Shown: positions 45,901-53,662 of the stretch, piece by piece | Layout: each line of letters begins with the position of its first letter | Position numbering within the stretch: position 1 is the first letter of the stretch | Assembly: GCF_009873495.1 (NCBI RefSeq) | Contig: NZ_CP046705.1 | Location: forward strand, 1-64,000 | DNA length: 64,000 nt | From: Nostoc sp. ATCC 53789 | GTDB taxonomy: Bacteria > Cyanobacteriota > Cyanobacteriia > Cyanobacteriales > Nostocaceae | Direction of reading: 5' to 3' | The notes under the pieces: model-generated | What the model was told of the DNA's origin: nothing | The model's database searches: none | What the model saw: only the letters and a program-made list of their open reading frames with translations | Position numbers and translations under genes: made by a program

Positions 45901-46278
45901 AATATCTTCAAACAGCAGTGGCTCGTGCAGATCAATAGAAATTTTAGATTTATGGTCAAAAGTAAATTCTGAGGCGATTTTAATAATTTCTGTTAATGTT
46001 TGCGCCCAGACGGGTACAGATGAATTATCTGCAATATTATGCTGTGTTTCTAAAACTGAACTTAATGTATTGATATCCAATCCATCCCACTGGAGGCGTT
46101 TGTGAAACTTGTCCCAGTTTCCTTGGGCAACGACTTGACACCAGCGATTTAGGTGTACACTGGCTTTTTGTTCATGTTTTCCATCTGTCTCAAAGTTGTA
46201 CAATCTATTGCTGAGACATTCAGATAAAGAACTAGCTTGGGTAATAATTTTGTTTAGCTCAAACTGATTTATTGTCAT
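42964..46278 (-). CDS. lanM: Class II lanthionine synthetase LanM, CCG type
   Basis: Bifunctional enzyme that dehydrates Ser/Thr of the core peptide and adds Cys to form (methyl)lanthionine rings; 1104 residues, normal length. The N-terminal dehydratase (DUF4135) has YKPKDLGLEVAYNQFLDW, the GYGWVEYVEH stretch and LQGTDCHNENLIASGEHLVL with IDMETLLHHE, resembling a kinase-like active site. The C-terminal cyclase (LanC-like, from about residue 720) has GFSHGAAGISYALLQL, TWCHGAPGIG (zinc Cys974), HLCCGNLGRME (Cys1019, Cys1020) and FFQGNSGIGYELLRL. CCG in place of CHG is the three-Cys zinc site of ProcM-like, substrate-tolerant synthetases. It follows the precursor by 214 bp on the same strand. 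Confidence 0.95.
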   Translation of the reverse strand: MTINQFELNKIITQASSLSECLSNRLYNFETDGKHEQKASVHLNRWCQVVAQGNWDKFHKRLQWDGLDINTLSSVLETQHNIADNSSVPVWAQTLTEIIKIASEFTFDHKSKISIDLHEPLLFEDILLPALSVARQKLLTRLGSAILSSDYLPLELLCEEAYLSLERNLLKNLVNLCSKTLELEFSRFRPFGHSFVNLLEKQTNGSPSKIHYNAFVQNLLQDGLMTFFQKYPVLGKLVATAIDFWVEATVEFLQRLQADLSEIQQLFPCELINQEKSTLTQLGKVREIKPALSDPHHRGRTAIAITFESGLKLVYKPKDLGLEVAYNQFLDWCNQREMPLSLKVLKVFNRQGYGWVEYVEHLPCEDEAAAQRFYQRAGMLLCLLYVLQGTDCHNENLIASGEHLVLIDMETLLHHEARVMEISPEAKEAQTANIPQLWDLVLRTGLLPRWDFSQDNRIAYDISGLGNVDPQQTPKRASYWKSINTDDMHLGYKTVTMPIQKNVPILNGVALSPNDYLEELVAGFQQMYLFLGEQRQALLATDSPLTKLQAQRIRFVFRATQVYGVILQKTLAPEFLQSGINRSIELDILSRAFLIAQDKPNAWSILHSELRAMEQLDVPYFAASSDSDALTVGLEQPIEKYFQAPSYDQVVSRLQKLDQVDLAQQIAIIQGAFYARVAQTPGTEPANTVKEAQISQINALTSEKLLQHSQEIAQEIQARGITGTDGSIHWIGLAYLSDADRFQLQPLDASLFNGNCGIAIFLSALDYVRGNNQFRYLTLGALQPIRKFLQITDAQLAKRFASSLGIGGATGLGSIIYSLVRISQFLKEPSLLEDARRAAQMISPELIAVDTKFDILAGSAGAILGLLALYRQTADSAVLEKAIACGQHLLEHQISVGGSPKAWINFAEQPLTGFSHGAAGISYALLQLYAVTDDWAYLKAAQEGIIYESRVFSQKSANWPDFRNPGSVCMVTWCHGAPGIGLARLGGLSILETEEIHQDIEIALQTTQKYGLQNVDHLCCGNLGRMEVLLVGAQKLGRESLRTLAQQQAASVVARAEQMGAYQLFPNLPNHVFSPSFFQGNSGIGYELLRLAYPNVLPSVLLWE

Positions 46279-46492
46279 TTTATTAACCTAAATCTAGGGA
46301 AATAGTTTAGAAGAATTTGTTTGTATAATTGGGAGTTTTTAGGATGAAGAAAAACCAGTCAGCAAGTATCACCAGTGAAGATAGTATGCAGACTGGCCTT
46401 AACTTTATGTTTGGTAGCAGGTAATTAGGGCTATATATCATTGATATTTCAAATGTTTAAGCCCTGGAAGACCTATCTGAACATCAGTCCTG

Positions 46493-46798
46493 TTAGCAAC
46501 ACCGACCTGGGTCTTTTGTACCTATATGGGTACGGTGTGTGTCCAAGCAAATACCAAATACTATTAGCCCACCACCTGCAACTGCTTCCATTTGCTGATC
46601 AGATAATTCTTCAAGTTCACCCTTAGTTTGCCGACGTTCTAGTTCAAATTGCAGCAGTTCATCTTCGGTGAACTCATAGCCGTACTCAATAGCGATCGCT
46701 ATCATGCTTGATGGGCTAGTAGCAAACTTGACCTTTTCTGTTAATACTTCATCCTTGGCAGCAGCTTGGAAAAATTCCACGACTTGTTGTTTAGACAT
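46493..46798 (-). CDS. Nif11-leader class II lanthipeptide precursor
   Basis: The 101-residue precursor has a Nif11-type leader: MSKQQVVEFFQAAAKDEVLT, then FATSPSSMIAIAIEYGYEFT and a helical ELERRQTKGELEELSDQQM. The leader ends AVAGG at residues 72-76, the double-Gly site for the C39 exporter. The 25-residue core starts GLIVFGICLDTHRTH and ends IGTKDPGRCC. It has three Thr (87, 90, 94) and three Cys (84, 100, 101) and no Ser, so up to three methyllanthionine rings are possible. ATG with AGGAG 8 nt upstream. LanM, C39 exporter and HlyD genes follow on the same strand. The sigma-like gene is divergent and could control the operon (inference). I do not know this core sequence. Confidence 0.9.
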   Translation of the reverse strand: MSKQQVVEFFQAAAKDEVLTEKVKFATSPSSMIAIAIEYGYEFTEDELLQFELERRQTKGELEELSDQQMEAVAGGGLIVFGICLDTHRTHIGTKDPGRCC

Positions 46799-47021
46799 CT
46801 ATTTTTCTCCTACTTTTTTTATGATGTTTTTAGGAATAGACTTTTGGCTTCAGGTATTTACCTGTGCTTTTGTCTTCCTGTGCCTTTCTACGATGGCTTT
46901 GAGTATTTATGCACCTAGTGGGAATTTTTTTTATAAAATGTCGGAAATACCTGGAATGTTGTGTATTACAATTAAGTAGAAATTCGTAAACTTGAAATTT
47001 CCTTATACTTATATAATTTTC
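46799..47021. promoter_or_regulatory. Shared promoter region: lanthipeptide precursor and sigma-like gene
   Basis: 223 bp between divergent starts. It contains the precursor Shine-Dalgarno (GTAGGAGAAAAATAG) and, next to the sigma gene, TTGAAATTTCC..TATATAAT, a promoter-like pair with imperfect spacing. No palindromic operator stands out. Confidence 0.45.
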
Positions 47022-48185
47022 ATGCAACCCCGACAGGGCATTATTGAAATCTTCTCGACCTTTGTGCAGTTTGATGCAGATAGGTTCAGCGTTTGGGCAA
47101 CAGATAACAAACTACAGCGAAGTATCAAAAGATGCTTAGAGCAATACCCGCAACAGAAATCTGATAATTTTTGGGTGCTTTATTGGTACAAAATCTGGCA
47201 AATAGAATCTAGCCCTCTAGCCGTGGGACATATTTCCGCTTATCTACAAGAGGTATGCTACTGGGTTGCTAGAAAAATAGCCGTAAACTTTATCAGTCAA
47301 TTTTCTGTTGCTGATTGTTTTCAGATAGCTATTTCCTGCATTCATAAAATTCTCAAAAATTTTAATCCTGAATACAGTACAAATTTAAAAAGCTATGCAA
47401 AATATGCTTTTGAGCGTTTCCTCAAAGATTCATTACGTCTAGGAAAGGAAGCAGATATATGCACAGATTGGGCTTTACTGCATAAAATTAGCCGGAAGCG
47501 GTTGGTAAATTCCTTAAATAATGCTGGTTGTACCAGTCAAATTATCAATAGTTATGTCTTAGCTTGGGAATGTTTTAAGGAACTCTACACCAGTGAGAGC
47601 CAAACTATCCGTCAGTTGGGAAAACCGAGTACCATTACATGGCAAACAATCACTCAGCTTTACAATAGACAAAGCTTGAGCCAACTGACTCCAGAAACTT
47701 TGGAAAAATGGCTGAGTACCTGCGCTAAAGCGGTGCGTGATTTTCTTTACCCCAAGTTTGTCTCTGTAGATGCTCCTATTAATGGGCAAGAATCAGGTAA
47801 TTTATTAGATATATTACCCGCAGATTTACCAGCATCCTTACTTACCGAAATCATCGCACAAGAAGAATCTACAACTAGACAAACACAACAAGCACAATTA
47901 AATCAAGTTTTAATGGATGCTTTAGCAGCGTTGGATATTCAGGCTCAAAAATTACTCCAAGTTTATTATCAGCAAAAGCTAACTCAACAACAAATCGCCC
48001 AACAGTTAGAAATGAAGCAATACACAGTCTCTCGCCGTCTTACCACCATTAAACGCTCATTGCTCACTACCCTATCGCAGTGGAGTATCAATACTTTGCA
48101 TATCTCCCCTACACCTATCGTACTGGATGCCATTAGTAAAAGTCTAGAAGAGTGGCTTAACAATTACTATACTCACTCCCTCTGA
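47022..48185 (+). CDS. Sigma-70-like factor, cyanobacterial non-canonical type
   Basis: Alternative sigma-like transcription factor of 387 residues. The C-terminal part has a region 4 helix-turn-helix: LMDALAALDIQAQKLLQVYY, then QQKLTQQQIAQQLEMKQYTV and SRRLTTIKRSLL near residues 300-355. The middle (YSTNLKSYAKYAFERFLKDS) fits the region 2 -10 recognition helix. It lacks the usual region 1 and carries an N-terminal extension. ATG at 47022 chosen; an earlier start at 46992 is weaker. It is followed at 29 bp by the DUF1822 gene, then TPR-CHAT, and is divergent from the lanthipeptide precursor. Possibly regulates that locus (inference). Confidence 0.8.
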   Translation: MQPRQGIIEIFSTFVQFDADRFSVWATDNKLQRSIKRCLEQYPQQKSDNFWVLYWYKIWQIESSPLAVGHISAYLQEVCYWVARKIAVNFISQFSVADCFQIAISCIHKILKNFNPEYSTNLKSYAKYAFERFLKDSLRLGKEADICTDWALLHKISRKRLVNSLNNAGCTSQIINSYVLAWECFKELYTSESQTIRQLGKPSTITWQTITQLYNRQSLSQLTPETLEKWLSTCAKAVRDFLYPKFVSVDAPINGQESGNLLDILPADLPASLLTEIIAQEESTTRQTQQAQLNQVLMDALAALDIQAQKLLQVYYQQKLTQQQIAQQLEMKQYTVSRRLTTIKRSLLTTLSQWSINTLHISPTPIVLDAISKSLEEWLNNYYTHSL

Positions 48186-48213
48186 CACCTTTAAAGTAGA
48201 ACCTCTTGAGATT

Positions 48214-49371
48214 ATGTTTGATGCTTCCCTTGCTTTCCCTGTTGATAATGATTTGGTGCTAGAAATAATTCAGACATTGCCAAATGTAGAATATAACTAC
48301 TCTACGCCTGGTGGCTATCAGCGTGCTTGGCTCAATCAAATCTGTTCGAGTACATTTTTAGCTTGGTTGCAAGAGGAAATTACACCCAATGCTAGAGTGC
48401 ATCCTAACATAGCGGCCCTACCAAGTTTTTGGGAAATAGTCAATGGTGCAGCTATAAGTTTTGATAACTCTCGTTTGGTTTTACTTCCTACCTTAGCGAT
48501 GGATGTCGATGAGTTGCGTGTATCTCAAGAATGGGTGGATATTCCAGAATTGGTGGCGGATTATTACTTAGCGGTGCAAGTAAATCCTGATGAGGAGTGG
48601 ATTAGAATTTTGGGCTATTCAACTCATCAACAATTAAAAACTTTAGGGGTTTATGATGAGAGCGATCGCACTTACAGTTTAGAATCCGATCATTTAATCT
48701 CAGACTTGAATGTGCTTTGGGTAACTCGTCAATTGTATCCTGAAGAAATCAGACGTGCGTCGGTTGCTCCCCTACCACCTTTACCCCAAACCCAAGCAGC
48801 CAATTTACTCCACAGATTAAGTAATGCAGATATCAAATTCCCCCGCTTAGAAATCCCTTTTTCTCTTTGGGGAGCATTAATCGCTCATGGCGGTTGGCGA
48901 CAACGCTTGTATGAATTACGCCAAGGAATTGTCCAACCAGCATCAATCGGACAATGGCTGCAAGAAGGTGTATCAAATTTTGCTCAACAACTCGGCTGGG
49001 AACGACGACAATTTACAGCCTTGTCTTCAGGGATGAGGAGTCTAGAAAGCGAAGCGTCTATTCTCGGTTTATCTCGACAAATATCAGTAGCTGGTAATAC
49101 TTATGAATTACGAATTTTCCCTAAAGGCAACCCAGAAGAACAAATTTGGCGTTTTGAATTACGCAATACAAATCCAGAAATCATGATTCCTGTAGGGTTT
49201 CAACTCAGATTGCTGACGGAAGACTTACAGCCATTTCCTAATAATGAAGATATAGCAGCAACACCTGTAGAAGAATTGTATGTGGAGGTGATGTTAGAAC
49301 CCGGTGAAGGGTTAGTTTGGGAAGTCACACCTTTACCAGCAGAATATGAGCGCGAAATTTTACGTTTTTAG
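48214..49371 (+). CDS. DUF1822-family protein
   Basis: The 385-residue cytosolic protein, found almost only in cyanobacteria, is of unknown function and frequently encoded next to sigma-like and CHAT/CHASE2 genes. Recognisable blocks are QRAWLNQICSSTFLAWLQEE near 35, VNGAAISFDNSRLVLLPTLA, PELVADYYLAVQVNPDEEWI near 115, LGYSTHQQLKTLGVYD, and an Asn/Glu-rich beta-strand C-terminus (GYQLRLLTEDLQPFPN-like, ending EPGEGLVWEVTPLPAEYERE). No membrane segment or catalytic motif. It is probably a partner or regulator in the sigma/CHAT operon (inference). Confidence 0.85.
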   Translation: MFDASLAFPVDNDLVLEIIQTLPNVEYNYSTPGGYQRAWLNQICSSTFLAWLQEEITPNARVHPNIAALPSFWEIVNGAAISFDNSRLVLLPTLAMDVDELRVSQEWVDIPELVADYYLAVQVNPDEEWIRILGYSTHQQLKTLGVYDESDRTYSLESDHLISDLNVLWVTRQLYPEEIRRASVAPLPPLPQTQAANLLHRLSNADIKFPRLEIPFSLWGALIAHGGWRQRLYELRQGIVQPASIGQWLQEGVSNFAQQLGWERRQFTALSSGMRSLESEASILGLSRQISVAGNTYELRIFPKGNPEEQIWRFELRNTNPEIMIPVGFQLRLLTEDLQPFPNNEDIAATPVEELYVEVMLEPGEGLVWEVTPLPAEYEREILRF

Positions 49372-49422
49372 TTGCAAGGGGCTTGTTGTGTGTGACTCCG
49401 TGGTTTAATTAACGACGGAGGT

Positions 49423-49443
49423 ATGGAGACACAAAAGAAGTGA
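49423..49443 (+). CDS. Possible 6-codon leader ORF coupled to the CHAT gene
   Basis: GGAGG sits 4 nt before ATG at 49423, a strong translation signal. The frame ATG GAG ACA CAA AAG AAG TGA encodes METQKK. Its stop (49441-49443) overlaps the GTG start of the CHAT gene (49440-49442). It could be a translational coupling device for the next gene. Confidence 0.4.
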   Translation: METQKK

Positions 49444-52001
49444 AGAAGATTATTAATTTTTGTTTACTATTTGTGTTAACTTTACTCTTATGTGTTGTGC
49501 TGAGTCCAGCGATCGCAAACATTTCTCGAACGGCAATAATTAATCAAGATTCACAATCAAAAATTCTCGAAAGCCAAAAATTATATGAAAGTGGTAGATT
49601 TGCTGAGGCGGTGCAAGTTTTACAGCAAGCAGTCCAGGCATATCAACAGCAGGGAGATACTTTAAAACAATCTGTAGCTTTGAGTAATCTATCTCTGGCT
49701 TATCAACAACTTGGTAATTGGCAACAAGCTCAAATTGCCATTACCAATAGCTTAGATTTACAAGGCTTTCAACCACTTGGTACAACTAATAAAAATTTAG
49801 CAGTTTTAGCTCAAACTTTAGATATTGAAGGACGCTTACAACTCTTGACAGGTAAGCCAGAAGCAGCTCTTAGTACTTGGAAACAGACTGAAGATATTTA
49901 CACCAAGCTGGGAGATAAAAACGGTATTGCTTTGGCACTACTTTATCAAGCTCAAGCATTAAGAAATCGAGGTTTTAATAAACAAGCTATTAAAAAACTA
50001 GAACAGGTAAATCAAACCTTAGCATCTCAAGGTGATTCTTTGGCAAAAGCAACAGTTTTACTTTCCCTTGGTGATACATTAGAAAATGTAGGAGAATCAG
50101 AAAAATCTCGGCTGGCTTTAGAACAAAGTTTAACAATTTATCAAAGTTTAAAATCACCAGAAAATATTGCTTCAAGTCTGCTTAGTTTAGGAAATAATGC
50201 TCGGAATCAACAAAAAATTCTCCAAGCGATCGCATTTTACCAAAAAACATTTGATACATCAACTTCACCCCTCACAAAAGTTCAAGCAAAACTCAATCAT
50301 CTCAATTTACTAATTGAGGAAAAACAATTTACAGCAACACAAATCTTAATTCCAGAAATTCAATCTCTAATTGCACAACTTCCACCCTCACGCCCATCGA
50401 TTTACGCCTGGATTAACTTTGCTCACAGTTTGTCTATTTTAAATACTCCCAAATCCCAAATTGCTCGACTCCTGGCTACATCTGTACAACAAGCCCGGAG
50501 TTTGGATGATATCCGAGCCGAAGCCTATGCTTTAGGTAATTTGGGTAATTTGTATGAAAAAAACCAACAATTTGCTGAGGCTATTAACCTGACGCAACAG
50601 GCTTTGATATTGGCACAAACTAGCAACGCACCGGAAATTACTTATTTGTGGCAATGGCAGATGGGTAGATTATTAAAAGCCCAAGGTAATTTTACTGGAG
50701 CGATAGCAGCTTATGATGCAACTGTAGAAACATTAGAGTCGCTGCGTACTGACTTAGTAGCAGTCAATCAGGATATACAGTTTAATTTCCGAGATAATGT
50801 AGAGCCAGTTTATCGTGAGTCGGTGGTTTTACTGCTGCAAAATTCTGGAGAAAAACCCGATATTAAAACATTAGATAAAGCTAGAATACGCATAGAAGCG
50901 TTACAGTTAGCAGAACTGGATAACTTTTTCCGAGAAGCTTGTTTACAAGGACAGAAGGTAATTTTAGATCAAATAGTAGACAAGGAAAATCCCAACGCTG
51001 CCATACTTTATACAATTATTCTGCCAGAACAACTGCAAGTAATTGTTAAAATTCCTCAGCAACCACTGCGCCATTATACAGTTAACAAATCCCAGGTTGA
51101 AGTTGAGCGCACCTTGGGAGAATTGCGGGAATACATTTTAGAACCGGATAGAACGGAGGAAGTACAAGCTCTTTCCCAAGAAGTCTATAACTGGTTAATT
51201 AAACCTATTGAATCTGATTTAGCCACAAGTCGAGTTAATACCCTAGTATTCATACTGGACGGAGCATTAAAAAATATACCACTAGCTGCTCTTTACGATG
51301 GCGAAAAATATTTGGTAGAAAAATACGCTGTTGCTCTCAGTTTAGGGCTTCAACTATTAGCTCCCAAACCTCTGGCTCAAACATCATTGAAAGTACTGGC
51401 TGCTGGTTTAGTGCAGCCTCCGGTGGATTTCCCAACATTCTCACCCTTACCAGGAGTCAAGTTAGAATTTGACCTCATTGCTCAAACAGGAGCATCTACC
51501 AAAAAACTACTAGATCAAGACTTTACCAGCAGCACTCTAGAAAAAAATGTAAATACTGTTCCTTTTAATGTCTTACATTTGGCGACTCATGGGCAATTTA
51601 GTTCTCGCCCAGAAGATACTTTTATCCTCGCTTCTGATGGTTCTATCAATGTTTTACAGTTCGATAAATTACTCCGCAGTCAGAGCGACACTAATACGCA
51701 AATCATAGAATTATTAGTTTTGAGTGCTTGTCAGACTGCCACAGGTGACAACCGCGCTACATTAGGGTTGGCAGGCGCGGCTGTAAAAGCAGGCGCACGT
51801 AGCACAGTCGCTTCTCTGTGGCACATCAATGATCAATCTACTGCCATCTTAATTGGTGAATTTTACAATGAATTAGTCAATGCTAAAGTGAGTAAAGCAG
51901 AAGCTTTGCGTCGCGCTCAAGTAAAATTATTAACTAAGTATCCTAATTATAGTCGCCCTGGTTACTGGGCTGCCTATGTATTAATTGGTAATTGGTTTTA
52001 A
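49440..52001 (+). CDS. TPR-CHAT protease-like protein
   Basis: The 853-residue protein opens with a signal sequence (MKKIINFCLLFVLTLLLCVV..., near SPAIANIS), so it likely enters the periplasm or is membrane-attached. Tetratricopeptide repeats fill about residues 35-420 (for example SNLSLAYQQLGNWQQAQIAI). The C-terminal CHAT caspase-like domain (about 560-853) has VLHLATHGQFSS (His) and LVLSACQTATGDN (Cys), followed by the AAVKAGARSTVASLWHINDQ block, so the catalytic dyad is present. The start is GTG at 49440; Shine-Dalgarno is shared with the METQKK mini-ORF. Third gene of the sigma-DUF1822-CHAT operon. Likely cuts a partner once bound by the TPRs (inference). Confidence 0.9.
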   Translation: MKKIINFCLLFVLTLLLCVVLSPAIANISRTAIINQDSQSKILESQKLYESGRFAEAVQVLQQAVQAYQQQGDTLKQSVALSNLSLAYQQLGNWQQAQIAITNSLDLQGFQPLGTTNKNLAVLAQTLDIEGRLQLLTGKPEAALSTWKQTEDIYTKLGDKNGIALALLYQAQALRNRGFNKQAIKKLEQVNQTLASQGDSLAKATVLLSLGDTLENVGESEKSRLALEQSLTIYQSLKSPENIASSLLSLGNNARNQQKILQAIAFYQKTFDTSTSPLTKVQAKLNHLNLLIEEKQFTATQILIPEIQSLIAQLPPSRPSIYAWINFAHSLSILNTPKSQIARLLATSVQQARSLDDIRAEAYALGNLGNLYEKNQQFAEAINLTQQALILAQTSNAPEITYLWQWQMGRLLKAQGNFTGAIAAYDATVETLESLRTDLVAVNQDIQFNFRDNVEPVYRESVVLLLQNSGEKPDIKTLDKARIRIEALQLAELDNFFREACLQGQKVILDQIVDKENPNAAILYTIILPEQLQVIVKIPQQPLRHYTVNKSQVEVERTLGELREYILEPDRTEEVQALSQEVYNWLIKPIESDLATSRVNTLVFILDGALKNIPLAALYDGEKYLVEKYAVALSLGLQLLAPKPLAQTSLKVLAAGLVQPPVDFPTFSPLPGVKLEFDLIAQTGASTKKLLDQDFTSSTLEKNVNTVPFNVLHLATHGQFSSRPEDTFILASDGSINVLQFDKLLRSQSDTNTQIIELLVLSACQTATGDNRATLGLAGAAVKAGARSTVASLWHINDQSTAILIGEFYNELVNAKVSKAEALRRAQVKLLTKYPNYSRPGYWAAYVLIGNWF

Positions 52002-52034
52002 GCAACAACAGCAAAAAATTTCGTGGCACATTGG

Positions 52035-52250
52035 CTACTCATCCATCAGTCCGGGGCATTTTGCAAAAGCAGTTACTGAGGGCATTGCTCCCATACCAAA
52101 CTTACGAGCTTCATAACTAGCTGCTGCAACTACGCCTCGCTGATTCGGACTGCCACCGACGACTAACGGTTTACCTCGGTAACTAGGGTTGTCCCTCTGC
52201 TCTACCGATGCGTAAAAAGCATCCATATCAACGTGAACTATCTTTCTCAC
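52035..52250 (-). pseudogene. dinB: DNA polymerase IV, N-terminal piece
   Basis: GTG start at 52250, then [20 protein letters not shown] with the catalytic Asp pair region, [38 protein letters not shown] and KCPGL, after which homology stops and a TAG follows four codons on. Only about 70 residues of 350 remain. The next parts of the protein are at 54872 and 25975. Lies 33 bp after the TPR-CHAT stop, converging with it. Confidence 0.85.
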
Positions 52251-52361
52251 TTGAAAGCAGAGTGAAGCATTAGAAAGTTAGGCTAACCGATGCTTAGTAA
52301 AATACTATATTACCAGTCTTATAGTACATTGGCACTACTTGGTTCAAATACCATATCTGCA

Positions 52362-52958
52362 TTATTCCCCAACGAATTTCTGTTCTAACTCTTCAATTCG
52401 AGCCACAAGGGGAGCCATCATAGCTTCAACCTCGGTAGCAGAATAGCGGATAGGTATGTGTTGAGAACAATTCTCACTCAAAGCTTCGACATGAAATAGA
52501 ATAGCTCGCTCAACTTTTGCTGGATAGCCAGGGATGCGAAGTCGCTCAATTAAAGCACTATCCCCTTCAACATATTCTGCCTTACCCCAAACTTTGATAC
52601 GTCTGCGTTGGCGGTAATCCATCAGGAACAGAAATGCTTTTGCTTCTCCTTCAAGATTGCCTACGGTAATGTACTGCACATTCCCAGAAAAATCGGCGAA
52701 TCCCAGGGTTTTCTCATTCAACACTTTCAGGAAACCGGGCGCTCCTCCACGAAACTGGATATAGGGATAGCCATTGGAACTGACTGTTCCCAAATAAAAC
52801 CCATCCAAATGAGCAATAAATTCGGCAATTTCTAGTGTAATTGAATCATTGGCAGGGCCGTTGGCAATGTAGCGTTCATAGGTTTGCCGTGATCCCCGTT
52901 GTGACTGCGCGGCTTCAACTTCAGGAGTAAAAGCAATTTCTCCAAATTTGCGTGGCAT
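52362..52958 (-). CDS. FMN-binding pyridoxamine oxidase-like protein
   Basis: PNPOx-fold split-barrel flavoprotein of 198 residues. It starts MPRKFGEIAFTPEVEAAQSQ, then ITLEIAEFIAHLDGFYLGTV, YIQFRGGAPGFLKVLNEKTL and LGFADFSGNVQYITVGNLEG (FMN loop), EAKAFLFLMDYRQRRRIKVW, and a coiled C-terminus (EVEAMMAPLVARIEELEQKF). Family members of this length are usually general oxidoreductases, not vitamin B6 synthesis enzymes. Its start is 9 bp from the GST stop upstream on the same strand, so the two are an operon behind the TetR-controlled promoter. Detoxification role likely (inference). Confidence 0.85.
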   Translation of the reverse strand: MPRKFGEIAFTPEVEAAQSQRGSRQTYERYIANGPANDSITLEIAEFIAHLDGFYLGTVSSNGYPYIQFRGGAPGFLKVLNEKTLGFADFSGNVQYITVGNLEGEAKAFLFLMDYRQRRRIKVWGKAEYVEGDSALIERLRIPGYPAKVERAILFHVEALSENCSQHIPIRYSATEVEAMMAPLVARIEELEQKFVGE

Positions 52959-52967
52959 AGTGCGCTC

Positions 52968-53585
52968 CTAAACTCTAGCAGGTTCTTCAATACCAATCAT
53001 TCCAATAAAACCGGGGAGATGCTTGAGCCGTTCAATCCAGGCTTGAACATGAGCATAGGGTTCGAGAGAAATCTTACCATCGTTGGCGAGGGCGATGTAT
53101 GGAAATACAGCAACATCGGCAATCGTAGGATGTCCCAACTCTAGCCATTCACCTTCCGCTAGATGATTATTAAGTTGTGTGAGGATAAACTCTGATTTTT
53201 GATTTACTCGTTCTAGATTGATGTCAGTAGCTTTAAACAGGTGATATAAACGTGCCGATTCAGGGCCAAGCCGAACTTCTCCCGCAGTTGTAGATAACCA
53301 GCGAATTACACGACTCATCGGCTCTGGCTCCAGAGGCAACCACCCTTCTGTGCCATACTGTCGAGCTAAATAAACTAGAATTGCTTGAGCATCTGCCAAT
53401 ATAGTATTTCCATCAACCAAAACTGGCACTTGACCAAAAGAATTGAGTGCTAAAAATTCTGGCTGTTTGTGCGCTCCTCTAGGCAAATCAACTTTTACCC
53501 ATTCGTAATCTAAGCCTAATAGCGACAACATTAGTTTTACTTTATAGCTGTTGCCAGAGAGTTCGTAACCGTAAAGCTGAATCAT
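52968..53585 (-). CDS. Glutathione S-transferase
   Basis: The 205-residue enzyme conjugates glutathione to electrophiles, or has related glutathione-dependent activity. The thioredoxin-like N-domain reads MIQLYGYELSGNSYKVKLML with a Ser near position 10-12 as candidate thiol-stabilising residue. VPVLVDGNTILADAQAILVY holds the cis-Pro and the Asp-Ala (SNAIL-like) glutathione site. The helical C-domain has LGHPTIADVAVFPYIALAN (N-capping Asp). First gene of a two-gene operon with the FMN protein. Divergent from a TetR gene; two tandem operators lie in between, so induction by a toxic ligand is probable (inference). Confidence 0.9.
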   Translation of the reverse strand: MIQLYGYELSGNSYKVKLMLSLLGLDYEWVKVDLPRGAHKQPEFLALNSFGQVPVLVDGNTILADAQAILVYLARQYGTEGWLPLEPEPMSRVIRWLSTTAGEVRLGPESARLYHLFKATDINLERVNQKSEFILTQLNNHLAEGEWLELGHPTIADVAVFPYIALANDGKISLEPYAHVQAWIERLKHLPGFIGMIGIEEPARV

Positions 53586-53662
53586 AGATTAATCCTTCAG
53601 ATGAGGTAAGAACGAACAAGTTTAATCACAGAAATTAAGTGGCACTTCCTGTCTCATCTCTG

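Noticed and set aside
46344-46424. 26-aa plus-strand ORF between LanM and the precursor as a second precursor
   Set aside because: It is on the opposite strand and has no double-Gly site and no Cys, so it cannot be a lanthipeptide core.
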